Shown here in pieces: positions 17,422 through 26,000 of a DNA stretch of 64,000 nucleotides. This stretch comes from Bacteroidetes bacterium UBA7674 (GTDB lineage: Bacteria; Bacteroidota; Bacteroidia; Chitinophagales; Chitinophagaceae): positions 124,001-188,000 of the forward strand of contig DLHG01000007.1 of the NCBI GenBank assembly GCA_002483105.1, given 5' to 3'. Positions within the stretch are counted from its first letter, which is position 1. Every line of letters begins with the position of its first letter. The notes beneath the pieces are model-generated. The model was not told where the DNA came from, made no database searches, and saw only the letters and a program-made list of their open reading frames with translations. A program made the translations under genes and the position numbers.

Positions 17422-18123
17422 TTATAATCCTTTTTTCCCTTCAAGCCAATAGCCTTGAGATAATATTTTACCTGTTGTACTACTTTTCAAAACTCTTCTT
17501 AGTGTCTGCATTGATTTTACATTCCCGGTTAAAATAAAGTTAGCCGCTCGCCAGTGTGACGTTCTTAAATCATCTATATTTTTTTCGTTAGTGAACACGT
17601 CATTCTTAGGAAATACCGTACAGTTTTCCAATCCTAGTAACTGCGGTGTATGCTTGTTTTCTTCGGCCAACTCAAAATAGAAATGAAATTGTTGTTGATT
17701 CTGTTTCAGAATAGGAAGAAGTGAACATGCTGTGCCTAAAGAAGTTTCATCTCCAAATATGATTTGTTGTTTTGAACCCGCATCATAGAGCTTCTTGCCT
17801 CTTGGGTCACTGATAAATAGCTCATCTCCTGTTTTTAAAGCATCGATATATCGGCTACCAACTCCATTACCATGTATATGAAAAACGATGTCCAAAGTGC
17901 CTGCGATAGTGTCATGAGAGGCGACTGTATAATTTCTGTATTCCGTTTCACTTACACGAATAACATTCGCATAACCGATCTGTAAATTCATTTTTGATAT
18001 GTTCCCCTGGAAGCGTATTCTCTTTATTTGAGAGCTGATATATGATGTCTTTAGAATCTTAACGTTCGGGCGAAGTGAGCCCGCGAATAAATCTCCTATC
18101 CACTTCGGCATGCTTGAAATCAT
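17422..18123 (-). CDS. Siderophore-interacting protein (FAD-dependent ferric reductase family)
   Basis: 233 residues from the ATG at 18123. A TTG further upstream is in frame, but it lies inside the preceding 45-codon frame. The flavin-binding barrel has RNYTVASHD (the RxYT motif that binds FAD) and the HGNGVGSRYID glycine motif; the NAD(P)H side has IIFGDETSLGT and a final GYWLEGKKG. Members reduce iron in ferric siderophores in the cytoplasm using NAD(P)H. The gene follows a 45-residue frame by one base and precedes a 69-residue gene, and an AraC regulator lies upstream on the same strand, a common pairing for iron-responsive loci. Confidence 0.88.
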   Translation of the reverse strand: MISSMPKWIGDLFAGSLRPNVKILKTSYISSQIKRIRFQGNISKMNLQIGYANVIRVSETEYRNYTVASHDTIAGTLDIVFHIHGNGVGSRYIDALKTGDELFISDPRGKKLYDAGSKQQIIFGDETSLGTACSLLPILKQNQQQFHFYFELAEENKHTPQLLGLENCTVFPKNDVFTNEKNIDDLRTSHWRAANFILTGNVKSMQTLRRVLKSSTTGKILSQGYWLEGKKGL

Positions 18124-18124
18124 A

Positions 18125-18262
18125 CTAATAGCTTTTGAGTTCAAAATGTATCACCGGTAACTCTAAGTGACGTACAAAATCTGCGTTTGGTGTTTCTTCC
18201 TCTAGTTCACCTGCTATAATTGCGCCCGGAACAGGTATTTTCATATTTTTTGATGATTCCAT
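18125..18262 (-). CDS. 45-residue peptide, apparently translationally coupled to the siderophore-interacting protein
   Basis: ATG at 18260-18262 to TAG at 18125-18127. The product begins MESSKNMKIPVPGAIIAGE and has an acidic middle and a C-terminal HLELPVIHFELKSY. The stop is separated by one base from the ATG of the siderophore-interacting gene, typical of coupled translation. I do not recognise the sequence. It may be a real small protein or a leader peptide controlling the next gene. Confidence 0.5.
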   Translation of the reverse strand: MESSKNMKIPVPGAIIAGELEEETPNADFVRHLELPVIHFELKSY

Positions 18263-18336
18263 TGTATCGATTTTGATAGTACAAAGGAACGTTGTATAGC
18301 AGACTCAAAAAATGTCAATGCATGGTAAGTATTGGA

Positions 18337-19221
18337 CTATTCGAAGTTTTTATTACGGAAGGTTAATGGGGTCATTCCTGCAACCTTGTTAAACAGACGT
18401 GAGAAATAAGGATAATCGTCATACCCTAACTCAGATGCTATTTCTTTTACCGACTTATCAGAATGATAAAGCAATCTTTTCGCTTCTAAAATGATACGCT
18501 GTTGTATATGATATGAAACAGGATATCCTGTGGTTTTTTTAACGCATTCATTCAAATAAGGGGCAGACACATTAAGGCTTTGCGCATATTCTGCAGGCTT
18601 TTTCGCCGTAATATAATTATGCTCTAATATAGATTTAAAGGCCTTAGTAATAACTTCGAACCTGGAAAGTGTATCAGTGGGTTTCGATTGCACTAAATAC
18701 TGTGAGGTAATTAATGCGACTAATGTATTGCAACTATCCTTTAGTAAAGCATGATGCAATTTTTCTTGTTTTCTTTCCGATATCTTTATGCAGAGGGTCA
18801 CCGCGTCATAAATAATTGAAAATACCTCTTTATTTAATGACAAAGGTTTCGCAGGTGCGATATCATTTAGTAGTTTTAGATATTCGGAATTCAGATTTTC
18901 ATTATTGATAGCCCAACCACTAACTGTTACGTTCTGCACAGTCCCAACCATTCGATGTACTTGGTTTGGATGAATATAAATAACGGATTCGGGCGGAACT
19001 TTATATTTTCTGAAATCGATCTCAATGGATGTCGTCCCTGCTTCTTGCAAAAAAAAGAAATGATAGTCGTGCCGGTGCGATTGTTCTAATTTTTCAAAGG
19101 TGCCAAAGTCTGCTTGCTCAAAAGTGCTTAGATCTTTAACTGATGCCCTTCCGATAGTAATACCTAAGCCGGACTCATCTGGCATAGAAGTGACAGGAAT
19201 ATATTTGGTCTTTTTACGCAT
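18337..19221 (-). CDS. AraC family transcriptional regulator
   Basis: 294 residues. The N-terminal half has a cupin-like sensor (HRHDYHFFFLQEAGTTSIE and VIYIHPNQVHRM). The C-terminal 100 residues hold two helix-turn-helix motifs: YAQSLNVSAPYLNECVKKT and the AraC signature SVKEIASELGYDDYPYFSR followed by LFNKVAGMTPLTFR. It likely controls the siderophore-interacting operon just downstream (inference from position). A TAACTTTG box lies 13 bp upstream of its start. Confidence 0.92.
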   Translation of the reverse strand: MRKKTKYIPVTSMPDESGLGITIGRASVKDLSTFEQADFGTFEKLEQSHRHDYHFFFLQEAGTTSIEIDFRKYKVPPESVIYIHPNQVHRMVGTVQNVTVSGWAINNENLNSEYLKLLNDIAPAKPLSLNKEVFSIIYDAVTLCIKISERKQEKLHHALLKDSCNTLVALITSQYLVQSKPTDTLSRFEVITKAFKSILEHNYITAKKPAEYAQSLNVSAPYLNECVKKTTGYPVSYHIQQRIILEAKRLLYHSDKSVKEIASELGYDDYPYFSRLFNKVAGMTPLTFRNKNFE

Positions 19222-19234
19222 GGTGTCTGAAAAA

Positions 19235-19242
19235 CAAAGTTA
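19235..19242 (-). promoter_or_regulatory. Candidate -7 box for the AraC regulator
   Basis: Minus strand reads TAACTTTG, a perfect TAnnTTTG, ending 13 bp before the start codon. No clear TTTG at -33. Confidence 0.45.
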
Positions 19243-19456
19243 GGCTTTCGAATTAGCCGCATGTACTGCCATTGCGGTCTTTAATTAATGGCGAGAAATT
19301 ATCTTTATAAATATCATATTCGATCAAAGTAATAATATCTAATAATTATAATATTAATTAAATCCTGATAAACATTCAAGAGTACGGCCTCTAAACCGTG
19401 AATTATCAGGGTATTAATTGTGTATAAACTCCACTTCCTAAAATCACCCAAAAAAC

Positions 19457-19464
19457 TATCTTTG
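19457..19464 (+). promoter_or_regulatory. Candidate -7 box for dnaN
   Basis: TATCTTTG is a perfect TAnnTTTG, 19 bp upstream of the dnaN ATG. No clear -33 TTTG is seen at the usual distance. Confidence 0.5.
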
Positions 19465-19483
19465 TCTCTAAACCAAACTAACG

Positions 19484-20605
19484 ATGCGTTTTATCGTCAC
19501 CTCAACCGCGTTGCTGAAAAACCTGCAACAGATAAGCGGTGTTATCAGTTCTAATACTGTGCTTTCAGTGCTGGAAGATTTCCTTTTTGAATTAAAGGGA
19601 AACACCCTCACGCTTACGGCCACGGACCTGGAAACTATGATGCGTGTGCAACTTGATGTAAATGACGCACAAGGTGACGGACGTATCTGCATCCCTTCAA
19701 AGATCCTCACAGATTACCTGAAGAATTTGCCGGAGCAACCGATCACCTTCAATATCAACGAACAAGACCTTTCTATAGAAATGTCCAGCGACGTAGGTAA
19801 GTACCGCATAGGTGGTGAGAAAGCTGACGACTTCCCTAAAGAACCGGCACCGGGCGATACTACCAGCTTCACGCTGCCGTCTATCGCACTGCTGGAAAGC
19901 ATCAACAAAACATTATTTGCGGTAAGCACAGATACACTTCGTCCGCAAATGACGGGTGTGTACTTTGAAATGGCTAAGGATAGCATCACTTTCGTATCTA
20001 CAGATGCACACAGGCTGGTACAGTTCCGTCGCACCGATGTAAGCTGCCCTAACGTGGAAGGCGTGGTAGTACCAAAGAAACCTCTGCAACAATTACGCGC
20101 TACACTTCCTGCTGACGAAACTCCCCTGGAGCTTTCTTACAACAACAGCCACTTGTTCGTGAATAGTGGCCGCCTGAGCATGAGCTGCCGCCTGATAGAC
20201 GCAAAGTTCCCCGACTACAAAGCAGTAATACCGGTTGACAATCCTTACAAGCTCACCATTAATCGTGGCGACTTTGTAAGCGCACTCCGCCGTGTAAGCA
20301 TCTTTGCTAATAAAACAACCAACCAGGTAGTGCTGGACATTAACGGTAACGCGCTGCAACTGAGCGCACAGGATATCGACTTCTCTTATGAGGGTAAGGA
20401 AATGCTGAGCTGCCAGTACAATGGTGAGGACATGAAGATCGCTTTCAACGCCAAACTGATGGTGGAGATGATCAACAACATGGACGGTGATGAAATACAG
20501 GTAGAGCTAAGCACGCCAACACGCGCAGGTATCTTCCGCCCAATGGAAAAAGGCGACAACGAAGATGTACTGATGCTGTTAATGCCACTTATGGTAGGAG
20601 TGTAA
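19484..20605 (+). CDS. dnaN: DNA polymerase III subunit beta (sliding clamp)
   Basis: 373 residues, the normal length for DnaN. It begins MRFIVTSTALLKNLQQISGV and shows the family landmarks VLEDFLFELKGN, LTATDLETMM, STDAHRLV near residue 170, and the C-terminal end LLMPLMV, which closes the hydrophobic peptide-binding pocket region. The protein forms the dimeric ring that tethers replicative polymerase to DNA. No dnaA or recF is beside it, which is normal in this phylum. A strong hairpin terminator follows 15 bp after the stop. Confidence 0.97.
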   Translation: MRFIVTSTALLKNLQQISGVISSNTVLSVLEDFLFELKGNTLTLTATDLETMMRVQLDVNDAQGDGRICIPSKILTDYLKNLPEQPITFNINEQDLSIEMSSDVGKYRIGGEKADDFPKEPAPGDTTSFTLPSIALLESINKTLFAVSTDTLRPQMTGVYFEMAKDSITFVSTDAHRLVQFRRTDVSCPNVEGVVVPKKPLQQLRATLPADETPLELSYNNSHLFVNSGRLSMSCRLIDAKFPDYKAVIPVDNPYKLTINRGDFVSALRRVSIFANKTTNQVVLDINGNALQLSAQDIDFSYEGKEMLSCQYNGEDMKIAFNAKLMVEMINNMDGDEIQVELSTPTRAGIFRPMEKGDNEDVLMLLMPLMVGV

Positions 20606-20620
20606 GACTCAGAAACTATA

Positions 20621-20660
20621 AAAAACAAAGGCCTCGAAAATTTCGAGGCCTTTGTTTTTT
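20621..20660. terminator. Terminator after dnaN
   Basis: AAAGGCCTCG and CGAGGCCTTT form the stem core, with A-rich and T-rich flanks (TTTGTTTTTT on the plus side). It lies between dnaN and the convergent lipoprotein gene and can act in both directions. Confidence 0.88.
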
Positions 20661-20702
20661 ATATGGAAACCTTTTTTGACCGTAGTGAAATTCTAAGCGC
20701 GT

Positions 20703-21110
20703 TTACTGGTTGTTGTAGTGATAGCTTATTCTTACCGAACCAATCCCATTTCTTGCAATCTTTAATTTCTCTCCTTTTAAAACTGTAATGGCGGTACGTT
20801 GGTTTTCAATATTATATATCGTAGCATCAGGTTCATAACTCAAGGCTGCATTGCCTAATACATAGTCGAGAACAACATTACATTCTTTGGCTTCGATAAA
20901 GCCTACCAGTGTCTGGCCATCAAGTACAAAAACATCACAGATGCCATCCTTGGGACCAACGTTTGAAATTGATGTCGCGGAGCTATCAGGCTGATCCACC
21001 ATTATAACATTGGTGGGATCATCTTTTGTATTATTTGTTTTTACCTCTTTACAGCAGGTGAAAAGCATAAGCAATGGCAGCAGGTATAACAGTGTATTTT
21101 TCATATGCAT
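20703..21110 (-). CDS. Putative lipoprotein, unknown function
   Basis: 135 residues from the ATG at 21110 (another ATG at 21104 gives MKNTLLYLLPLLMLFTCC). A longer frame begins at 21191, but it would put a spurious segment before the signal peptide. The lipobox is FTCC near residues 16-19. The mature part is polar, then a beta-rich domain with DVFVLDGQTLVGFIEA and YHYNN at the end. Function is unknown. It is separated from the upstream aminotransferase gene by about 84 bp. Confidence 0.72.
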   Translation of the reverse strand: MHMKNTLLYLLPLLMLFTCCKEVKTNNTKDDPTNVIMVDQPDSSATSISNVGPKDGICDVFVLDGQTLVGFIEAKECNVVLDYVLGNAALSYEPDATIYNIENQRTAITVLKGEKLKIARNGIGSVRISYHYNNQ

Positions 21111-21194
21111 GATCTTAACATGCAAGTTAAATAGTATTTTCTGTAATACAAACAGGCTCACAGACAATATCTTCTGAATACTAAAAACCAATTC

Positions 21195-22448
21195 CTATCC
21201 TAGTTTCGCTAAAGCCGCTTCCAACTGCGCGAACATCTGCGGGATCTCTTCCAGCCGGGCAGTACCAACACTCAGGCGGTACCATGGAGATTTCTTATCT
21301 GCGCCAAATGCATAAAAGGGCACTATCGCCAGTTTAGCTTCTGTCAGTAAATAGTTGGTTACATCCGATTGTGTCGCCAATACAAAATCACCATCTTTCT
21401 TCCCGGCTACATCTATCTTGATAGTCAGGTAAATAGCGGCCTGTGGCGCCACGGCATCTACATTATAGCCCTTCTCTTTCAGCGAGAGAAAACCTTTGTA
21501 GATGGTTTGCAGGCGTTCTTCCAGTCCGGCTTTGAATGAGGTAAGGTATGTTTTAAATGCTTCCTTATCCTGTAAATAAGCTGCTACAGCTTTTTGTTCC
21601 GCCATCGGTGCCCATGCGCCTATATGGCTCAGCAGCGCTTTCATCTTAGCGATAACATGCGCAGGCCCCAGCGACCAACCTACTCTTACACCCGTGGCAG
21701 CGAACGACTTGGAAAGGCCGTCTATGAAAATAGTATATGCTTTCATTTCCGGGCGAAGCGCAACGGGGTTGTGATGTACCGTATCTCCATAGGTGAGCGT
21801 AAAATACATCTGGTCGAACATCAGATAAAGTTTCTTCCCATCACCACGTTTCTTATTCTCTTCTATTACCAGGTCGCATATTTTTTCAAGTGTATCTTTC
21901 TTTAAAGTAGTACCCGTCGGGTTCTGTGGCGTGCAAAGACAAAGCAAAGCCGCTCCCGCTATATGCGGCGCAATATCTTCAGCCGTAGGCATAAAGTGGT
22001 TCTCAGGTGTAGCCTCTACCACACAGTGCTCTCCCTCATTCATATGCACATAATGGTTGTTGTTCCACGATGGAACAGCATATATCACCTTGTCTCCCTT
22101 GTTCACTATACTGCGGAACATGGAGTATATCAACGGGCGGCCACCGCTCGCTATCAGCACCTCGTTGGTCTCATAGCTGACACCCAGGTGGTCTTTATAA
22201 AAATCTGCCACTGCCATACGCAGTTCCAGCACACCATCACCGGGAGGGTAATTGGTGTATTTATTACGGTAAGCGTCTATAATACCGTCCTCCAGCTCCT
22301 GTGGTATCGGGAATATCTTAGGGTCAAAATCACCTATCGTGTAGTTATATATCTTCTCCCCCTTACTGATGCGGGTATTGATCTCGTTACCAAGGCGTAC
22401 TATTTCAGAACCGATAAGTGTTTCGGCTAACTGGCTGAGTTGGCTCAT
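21195..22448 (-). CDS. PLP-dependent aminotransferase, class I/II
   Basis: 417 residues with the fold type I aminotransferase pattern: YNYTIGDFDPKIFPIP, the substrate loop YPPGDGVLELR, PQNPTGT for cofactor binding, FDQMYFTL and the PLP lysine in FIDGLSKSFAATGVRVGW near residue 247. The closing RLSVGTARLEEI includes the Arg that binds the substrate carboxylate. It belongs near the aspartate/aromatic aminotransferases, but the amino acid donor is not decided by sequence. The ATG at 22448 is the natural start. It is a single gene, with a hairpin upstream that terminates the preceding gene. Confidence 0.9.
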   Translation of the reverse strand: MSQLSQLAETLIGSEIVRLGNEINTRISKGEKIYNYTIGDFDPKIFPIPQELEDGIIDAYRNKYTNYPPGDGVLELRMAVADFYKDHLGVSYETNEVLIASGGRPLIYSMFRSIVNKGDKVIYAVPSWNNNHYVHMNEGEHCVVEATPENHFMPTAEDIAPHIAGAALLCLCTPQNPTGTTLKKDTLEKICDLVIEENKKRGDGKKLYLMFDQMYFTLTYGDTVHHNPVALRPEMKAYTIFIDGLSKSFAATGVRVGWSLGPAHVIAKMKALLSHIGAWAPMAEQKAVAAYLQDKEAFKTYLTSFKAGLEERLQTIYKGFLSLKEKGYNVDAVAPQAAIYLTIKIDVAGKKDGDFVLATQSDVTNYLLTEAKLAIVPFYAFGADKKSPWYRLSVGTARLEEIPQMFAQLEAALAKLG

Positions 22449-22513
22449 AATTTCAAATATTGCGGAGGGTAAAGATAAGGGGCGAATGGCAGAAAAACAG
22501 GTGTATTAATCGC

Positions 22514-22546
22514 AAATGTCCCACACCTGTGGGGTGTGGGACATTT
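22514..22546. terminator. Strong hairpin between the lipoprotein and aminotransferase genes
   Basis: AAATGTCCCACACC at 22514-22527 pairs perfectly with GGTGTGGGACATTT at 22533-22546. It lies 41 bp past the stop of the 22588-22824 gene. The T-run on the minus side is short, so a regulatory role is possible. Confidence 0.7.
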
Positions 22547-22587
22547 AAACCCTTTTTAGATATTACAACTTTAAGGTAAATAACCAG

Positions 22588-22824
22588 TTATGGTGTCACC
22601 TTACAGGTCACGTCGCTCCACCCGTTCCTGTTTACGAAGGTGTCATAGTCGTTATCACACACATCCTGCATGTCAGATTTGCTCATGTCGCCATCACTTG
22701 TGCGGCTACCTACAACTTCACCTGTGCCTCTTTTGCATTCGCAGGTATAATTCTCATACTTTTTACCGCAGGAAGAAAAGATCAGCACAATGGCCAGGGA
22801 TAAAAGGGAAATAGTTTTAGTCAT
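22588..22824 (-). CDS. Small putative lipoprotein with four Cys
   Basis: 78 residues. The signal peptide ends in LIFSSCGKKYEN, giving a lipobox Cys at 19. The mature part has YTCECKRGTGEVVG, DVCDNDYDTFV and VTCKVTP, so four Cys that could form two disulfides in the periplasm or at the surface. No known family was recognised. It is preceded by the large alpha-2-macroglobulin gene with an element-rich 208-bp gap between. Confidence 0.7.
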   Translation of the reverse strand: MTKTISLLSLAIVLIFSSCGKKYENYTCECKRGTGEVVGSRTSDGDMSKSDMQDVCDNDYDTFVNRNGWSDVTCKVTP

Positions 22825-22857
22825 TTTTTTGAATTTTTAGAACGACTAATATAAAAC

Positions 22858-22890
22858 AGAAGTGCCACACCTCAAAGATGCGGCACTTCT
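22858..22890 (-). terminator. Terminator downstream of the alpha-2-macroglobulin gene
   Basis: AGAAGTGCC pairs with GGCACTTCT around a 15-nt loop; the minus strand continues with GTTTTATA. It lies about 140 bp past the 23033 stop, after the dispersed element. Confidence 0.55.
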
Positions 22891-22914
22891 ATACAGCCCC
22901 GGTTAATCTGTTAA

Positions 22915-23026
22915 ACTCTCCTCTCCGTCCGCCCGGATTGTTCATCCGGGCGGGCCTTTTTCAAGGAGGAGTACCCGAACTTTCTCTTGAGCGAAGCGAA
23001 AAAACGGGAGGTGGTCTAAATCGCGG
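22915..23026 (+). repeat. Dispersed intergenic element, copy A
   Basis: About 112 bp. It holds a hairpin (GCCCGGAT ... ATCCGGGC), then GGAGTACCCGAA and GGGAGGTGGTC. The same blocks in the same order occur on the minus strand at 42084-42164. Copy A has an additional stretch with GAGCGAAGCG between the last two blocks. In both cases the element lies just past the 3' end of a minus-strand gene, but in opposite orientation. Confidence 0.75.
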
Positions 23027-23032
23027 TTCAAC

Positions 23033-26000
23033 CTACTTCACCCTCACCCTGATCCCTTCACTATGGCTACTGAATTCAGGAGCATACATACATTGTATTG
23101 TGGCAATACCATTCGAAAAGTCCCCTTTGTTCGTTACGAACAGCGGATACTCAAATACATACTTGCCTCTCGGCAGGCTACCGAAGAAGAAATTGGTAGA
23201 CACATCTTTTGTCGACTCGTAATAACCCAATCCACCCTGGTACTTATAAGTGCTCAATACATTCACCGGTTCAAAGCACGCAGCACGCATATCCTTCAGA
23301 TGCACATACTCCATATCACGATCTACTATTATTTCTATCCTCACTTTTACTTTATCACCTATGCTCAGTGCATTACCATCAGTTATTGGTTGCAGCTCAG
23401 GACCACGGTTGGTATTGCGCTCTATGAATAATTGCTTCTTTACAACTAACGGCGTAGCTGCAGAAGTGATCTTATCCATGTTCTCAAAATACTGCCAGTA
23501 AACGGCACCCCACGAAGTACTGTGCGCATTATCCTGAACGGTTACTTTAATATCACCCATGTTCGGCTGTATCTTTTCGCCGGCGAATTTTGTCTTAAAG
23601 TACCCTGTGCCTTCCTGCGTTTTTTGCTCTGTGCTTTTTATGGTCTCGTTACCCAGTTGCACAGTCACCTTCGGTTCATTGTTCAACCATTCAGACCCGT
23701 TCAGTAACAATGCATAGCAAGCATCTGCTGTAGCCTTGGTAGTATGCCAGTTCTGTGTTTGCTTTTGCTTCAGCAACCATATCTTCATCTGGTCTATATC
23801 ACCCGTGTCTTTAGACACTTCCGTGAAGCACTCTATCAGCAATGCCTGTGCTTCTATCGGCGCATCATACCACCAGTAGCTATAGCCGGGTTGCATCCAG
23901 CTCATACCAAGCTCGTCTTTCTTCATAGCCGTCTCTTTCAGGGAAGCAACTATATCCTTCGGCTCTTTCGTCTCCTTATACCTGTTCAATGAAAGCGCTA
24001 TCATACCTTTCATATAGGCATTGAACGATGTCCAGTATTTAGCCGCTTGTTTCTTGTAATAGCTGAAGGCTGTCTGGCAACTCGCCTCTATCGGTTGCTT
24101 ATAGAAGCTACGCATATACAGGTATTGCACTTCGTAGTAGCTTATATGTTGTTTCTCCAGGTTAGCTTTACTCTTCACGAGATAATCATAGTCTTCCTTC
24201 ATCTTCCTGTCAAGATATGGCAGGGCCTTCTCAGCTATCTCCGCCATATTATTTTTCTTATCGGTTACACCAAGGTGTTGCAGTCTGCCCATACCTGTAA
24301 GGATATATTGCGTAATATACCTGTCAGGGTGCATACCCTTGAACCACGAGAAACCGCCTTCGGGCAATTGCATTTCTTTCAGCTTACGCGCTGTAGCCGC
24401 CAGTCCGCGTGCCAGCTTATGTGTTTCAAACAGCATAGCTATACGCTTCTTCTGCTCTGTTTCATTTTGTGCTTCCATCACCCACGGTGTTTCTTCCAGC
24501 AAAGCCGACTTCAATTCCTGGTTCTTTTCAAGGTTAGACAACAACGCTTCCGGCGACTCAGTTTCCCACTTCCTGAATATCGCTTCTATCTTAGGCGACT
24601 TCTCCACTATATACCCAGCCAATGCATTTGCATAAAAGCGGTTGAACGTTTGCTCTGCACATTCGTAAGGATAATCCATCAGGTAAGGCAATGCCTGCAC
24701 TGCATACCATGCAGGGTTACCAGTGTATTCCAATGTCAATTTGTATTGAGAAAGCGTCTTGCTGGTATCAGAGTATTTCAGCTTATCGAAGCTGAATGTC
24801 TTGGTATCGTTACCATGCACCCACAACGGCAGTGTCTCTGTTACCATCATTCGGTTGCTCACTACAGGCAATGTATTTTCTTCACCATCCGAGAAATCTC
24901 CTGCCTTCGCTACTATACGCACTATCACAGGTTCGTACAAACTCTCAGGTACATTTACTTTCCATGTGGCTGTAGTGCTTTCGCCTTTCGGCGCTTTAAA
25001 GTCTACGTTCGCCTGTGTCAACCTGAATTGCAGGTCAACCGGTTGCATCGTAAGGGCATTCAGGAAGCGCAGGGTAGCTACACCATTCAGTTCCTTATCG
25101 CTCAGGTTGCTGATCTTCGTAGTGATCACCATTTCATCTCCCTGGCGGAAGAAGCGGGGTAGCCCCGGCATCACCATCAGGTCTTTCTGTGTTTTTACTT
25201 TTCCGCTCATCATACCCGTACTCATATCGGTAGTATGAGCAATAGTCATGAATTTCCATTCTGTCAATGCTTCCGGCATCGTGAACTCTATACGTACATT
25301 ACCATTCGCATCAGTACGCAGCTGCGGGAAGAAGAATGCTGTTTCCTGCAGGTTCTTCCTGACTTGTACATTATCATCACCTGCAAGTTGTGTACTTGAA
25401 AGTTCATCCTTATCCCCAACAAGTTGCTTTACCTGGTTAGCTACACCTTCAGTCACGCTCGACTCACTTTCTTCTCGCGCCGGAACGGCTCCACCAACTG
25501 CTTTAAAAGCTGCAGTTGGCGCAGCCATTACCCTATCCTCCATCACATCACCTTGAGATCTGCTCGCACTTTTCCTGTACTCATACCTTCCGCCATACAT
25601 ATCATACCCCTCCGGGAAGAACAGTGCATCGTAGCTCTTCTCATAGTATGGCAATGACTCATAGCTATAGTAAGATATCTGCCTGCCGCTCTCCGTACCA
25701 AAGCCTATATTATTATACCAATACACCCTGTTATTCACCGAAGGGAACAAATTGCCTATGCTCCATTGGTGTGGCTTGAATGCATCCAGCGATGCATCAT
25801 ACATACCAGCCAGCATCTCTGCTGCTACTTTTTCTTTCTTCGCCCCGCTCACTACCATCGTCCAGGTTTCTTTCTGTCCCGGCAATAGTTTATCGCGATG
25901 GGTTTCCCATGTTATGTTCAGGTCTTTATTGCTCCACGGTACATACACTTGTGCAGCCTGTTGATATACCCTGTTTTCCTTCACGGTAATATAGCTCACT

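Noticed and set aside
19222..19483. Replication origin near dnaN
   Set aside because: No cluster of DnaA boxes was seen and dnaA/gyrB are not next to dnaN.
24047..25162. 371-codon plus-strand frame opposite the macroglobulin gene
   Set aside because: Antisense shadow of a well-supported gene, with unnatural Cys/His/Leu-rich composition.
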